A DNA stretch of 64,000 bases, taken from the NCBI GenBank assembly GCA_028356125.1, contig JAOMTZ010000001.1, forward strand, positions 156,632 through 220,631. Reading direction: 5' to 3'. The position numbers and the translations under genes are program-made. Origin of the DNA: Candidatus Poseidoniaceae archaeon (lineage in GTDB: Archaea; Thermoplasmatota; Poseidoniia; Poseidoniales; Poseidoniaceae). Every line of letters starts with the position of its first letter. The stretch's first letter is position 1. This document shows positions 62,151 through 64,000 of this stretch, piece after piece. The notes beneath the pieces were generated by a model. It saw only the letters and a program-made list of their open reading frames with translations. It did not search any database and had not been told where the DNA came from.

Positions 62151-62651
62151 ATGGGCAGAACAATTTGTGATTTGGGTGTGGCTGCTAGAGCCATTCTCAA
62201 CAACAAGATTTTGCTCGTGAAAGAGGCACGCGGCCCCTACGAAGGAATGTGGAGTCTCCCAAAAGGCAGCGTAGATGACGGCGAAGGACCTGAAACTGCA
62301 GTTCTAAGGGAGTTAGAAGAAGAAACTGGTGCCCAAGGTGAGATAATTGGCCTTGCGGCATTGAGATCTACTATGAACAGGGATATGCCAGCAGTTTTCA
62401 TTTGCTTTGATGTCCTGGTGAAATCAACCTCCGGAGTAATCGATGCCGATGAAATAAGCGAAAGCAAATGGTTCTCGTTGGATGAGTTAAAATCTCTCTC
62501 ATGGGTTTCTGATACAATGCACAACTTATCCATTGAAGCATTGAGTGGTTCTAGAATGTCCATTCAATCTACCAAACCGCTCTCTAAAGTGGGCAAATCG
62601 TATTACGTATACAGCGTGAACAAACATTCGGGTTACCTCTCACAGGTGTAG
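62151..62651 (+). CDS. Nudix hydrolase
   Basis: The 166-residue protein carries the Nudix box as GSVDDGEGPETAVLRELEEE followed by TG (Gx5Ex7REUxEExGU), preceded by GPYEGMWSLPKGS. Family members hydrolyse nucleoside diphosphates linked to another moiety, often damaged nucleotides such as 8-oxo-dGTP. The preference for a SLPKGSV leader is close to the ADP-ribose/MutT-like group, but substrate is not assignable. The ATG at 62151 is about 25 nt from a TATA box. The photolyase gene follows 2 nt after its stop, so they share a transcript and probably a genome or nucleotide repair role. Confidence 0.9.
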   Translation: MGRTICDLGVAARAILNNKILLVKEARGPYEGMWSLPKGSVDDGEGPETAVLRELEEETGAQGEIIGLAALRSTMNRDMPAVFICFDVLVKSTSGVIDADEISESKWFSLDELKSLSWVSDTMHNLSIEALSGSRMSIQSTKPLSKVGKSYYVYSVNKHSGYLSQV

Positions 62652-62653
62652 AC

Positions 62654-64000
62654 ATGATTCCAGATTCCAGACTAAGAATTTACAACTCGGACGCAGAGCC
62701 GGGTAATTGCGTTGTATATTGGATGATATCTGCTAGAAGGTCTGAATGGAATCACGGACTCGAGCATGCAATCAATCTCTCCTTGGAAAGAAACTTGCCT
62801 TTAGTGGTAGTTGAACCTCTAGCTATCGCTCATCGCTGGGCAAATGATAGATCACATACCTTTGTGATTCAAGGCATGATGAGTAACAAGATTGCATTTG
62901 AAGACTCACCAATAACCTACATTCCGTACGTTGAAACTAAGCCAAATGAGGCAAGGGGTCTTCTCGAGAAGTGGATGGAATATGCTGATGTAATGGTGAT
63001 TGATGATTTCCCAGTTTACCATCCTCGGAGAGTAATGGAAATTGCAGTTTCAATTGGCAAATGTGACATACACTGTGTTGATTCCAACGGATTCATCTCT
63101 TTGAGAGGCCAGAATCGTAGTTTCACAACCGCATATTCCCTCAGAAGACATCTCCACAAAACTATACTTAACCATATGATGGAATTCCCACACCCTAATC
63201 CTATATCATTGGCGAAAGAACTGTCAACAATTGAGCAGTCAGAGATTGAAAGAATATTCGAAGAATGTGATACTCCGATTACTCCATACGAATTCATATG
63301 GCGAATTTGTGAAATTGAGGATATTGGTATTAATGCATTATCAAAATTGCTAATTGACCATACAGTGCCTCCAGTACAACACATGATGGGCGGTTCAATT
63401 GCTGCAACTAAAAGATGGAAAGAATTCTTAGGCACTCGTTTGAGCGAATACTCAGACAACAGAAACCAACCAGAACTTAATGGTTCAAGTGGTCTTTCGC
63501 CTTATCTTCACTTTGGCCATATTAGTCCACATCAGATATTGAATGACATATTCCAAAAATACAATTGGGATGTATCCAACATCAATCTACCTCACAATGG
63601 AAGAAGAGCTGGATGGTGGGGCTTGCCATCTGATGTGGAATCGTTCCTAGATCAGATAATAACCTGGAGAGACTTAGGTTTCATTCATTGTGCAGACGTA
63701 ATTAATCACCACAAATTTGAGTCTATACCTGAATGGGCTCAGAAAACTCTGAAAGAGCATGAAAGCGATCCAAGACCATTCATTTACTCATTCGAAGAAT
63801 TCGAAAATGCGGAAACACATGACCAATTGTGGAATGCTGCTCAACGCCAACTGAAAACTGATGGAATAATACACAATTATTTGCGAATGCTATGGGGTAA
63901 GAAAATCCTTGAATGGACTCCAACTCCCGAAATCGCCATGGAATACATGGTGGCTCTGAATGATAAGTGGGCACTAGACGGTAGAGATCCTAATACCTAC
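62654..64000 (+). CDS. phr: Class II CPD photolyase (3' end beyond window)
   Basis: The FAD enzyme uses blue light to split cyclobutane pyrimidine dimers. 449 codons are visible with no stop. The N-terminal antenna domain begins NCVVYWMISARRSEWNHGLE, the class II replacement for the usual QR.DN.L motif. The catalytic domain has GLSPYLHFGHISPHQILND, WRDLGFIHC and, at the window edge, the class II signature LRMLWGKKILEWTPTPEIAM then LNDKWALDGRDPNTY. The missing piece is probably only the last 15-30 residues. The ATG at 62654 is 2 nt after the Nudix stop. Its FAD need links it to ribA across the divergent promoter. Confidence 0.94.
   Translation, partial: MIPDSRLRIYNSDAEPGNCVVYWMISARRSEWNHGLEHAINLSLERNLPLVVVEPLAIAHRWANDRSHTFVIQGMMSNKIAFEDSPITYIPYVETKPNEARGLLEKWMEYADVMVIDDFPVYHPRRVMEIAVSIGKCDIHCVDSNGFISLRGQNRSFTTAYSLRRHLHKTILNHMMEFPHPNPISLAKELSTIEQSEIERIFEECDTPITPYEFIWRICEIEDIGINALSKLLIDHTVPPVQHMMGGSIAATKRWKEFLGTRLSEYSDNRNQPELNGSSGLSPYLHFGHISPHQILNDIFQKYNWDVSNINLPHNGRRAGWWGLPSDVESFLDQIITWRDLGFIHCADVINHHKFESIPEWAQKTLKEHESDPRPFIYSFEEFENAETHDQLWNAAQRQLKTDGIIHNYLRMLWGKKILEWTPTPEIAMEYMVALNDKWALDGRDPNTY

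Noticed and set aside
1..64000. CRISPR arrays, rRNA genes, known riboswitches
   Set aside because: No regularly spaced repeats, rRNA-like segments or recognisable riboswitch cores were seen on either strand; weak structured RNAs could be missed by eye.

Overview
The window most likely comes from a planktonic euryarchaeon of the Marine Group II / Poseidoniales type. The archaeal marks are an AglB-type oligosaccharyltransferase, CDP-archaeol synthase (CarS), a ThiN-domain regulator (ThiR), a free-standing GMP synthase ATP-PPase subunit, and TATA boxes about 25 nt upstream of start codons, as expected for leaderless transcripts. The group-level placement is inferred from several very large secreted proteins (thrombospondin type 3 repeats, lamin-tail domains), a carotenoid operon and a class II photolyase. 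It was not tested with a marker gene.

Layout. 1-10.9 kb: surface and envelope genes (partial aglB, membrane proteins, two secreted anchored proteins) with purD and carS. 11.0-11.8 kb: Ni-superoxide dismutase and its maturation protease, next to a CAU tRNA. 11.9-24.4 kb: HD phosphohydrolase, EF-hand/OB-like surface protein, TctA-like transporter, a 1566-residue lamin-tail/phospholipase-D surface protein, a Bax-inhibitor-like protein, a 2OG-Fe(II) oxygenase and a nucleoside phosphorylase. 24.40-28.65 kb: tRNA-Asn carrying a compact 4.18-kb integrated element. 28.9-33.2 kb: a thrombospondin-repeat protein and a cystathionine synthase/lyase pair whose arginine codons differ sharply from those of the host-like genes. 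33.3-40.7 kb: PAP2 protein, SPFH/zinc-ribbon pair, thiamine regulator and ABC uptake operon, Mug glycosylase. 40.7-55.4 kb: PLP decarboxylase, AlkA, glycine cleavage genes (gcvT, gcvPA, gcvPB), a second thrombospondin-repeat giant, a glycosyltransferase, purE and guaAb. 55.4-62.1 kb: a seven-gene minus-strand operon (ribA, peroxiredoxin, TrmB-type regulator, ABC1/UbiB kinase, crtI, crtB, DUF2892-like), divergent from Nudix and photolyase genes.

The most unusual region is the tRNA-Asn element. It is bounded by a 19-bp direct repeat of the tRNA 3' end and has two divergent gene blocks around an AT-rich centre with a 17-bp inverted repeat and iteron-like motifs. One block ends in a serine recombinase beside the right att site. 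The other encodes five small proteins that look like a virion cassette: two single-TM proteins, a basic/hydrophobic protein, a 234-residue beta-rich capsid-like protein and a 71-residue protein. There is no replicase, packaging ATPase or tyrosine integrase. It could be a minimal provirus or a satellite. That reading is inference, and structure prediction and remote-homology searches would decide it.

All identifications were made by eye from motifs; no database search was run.
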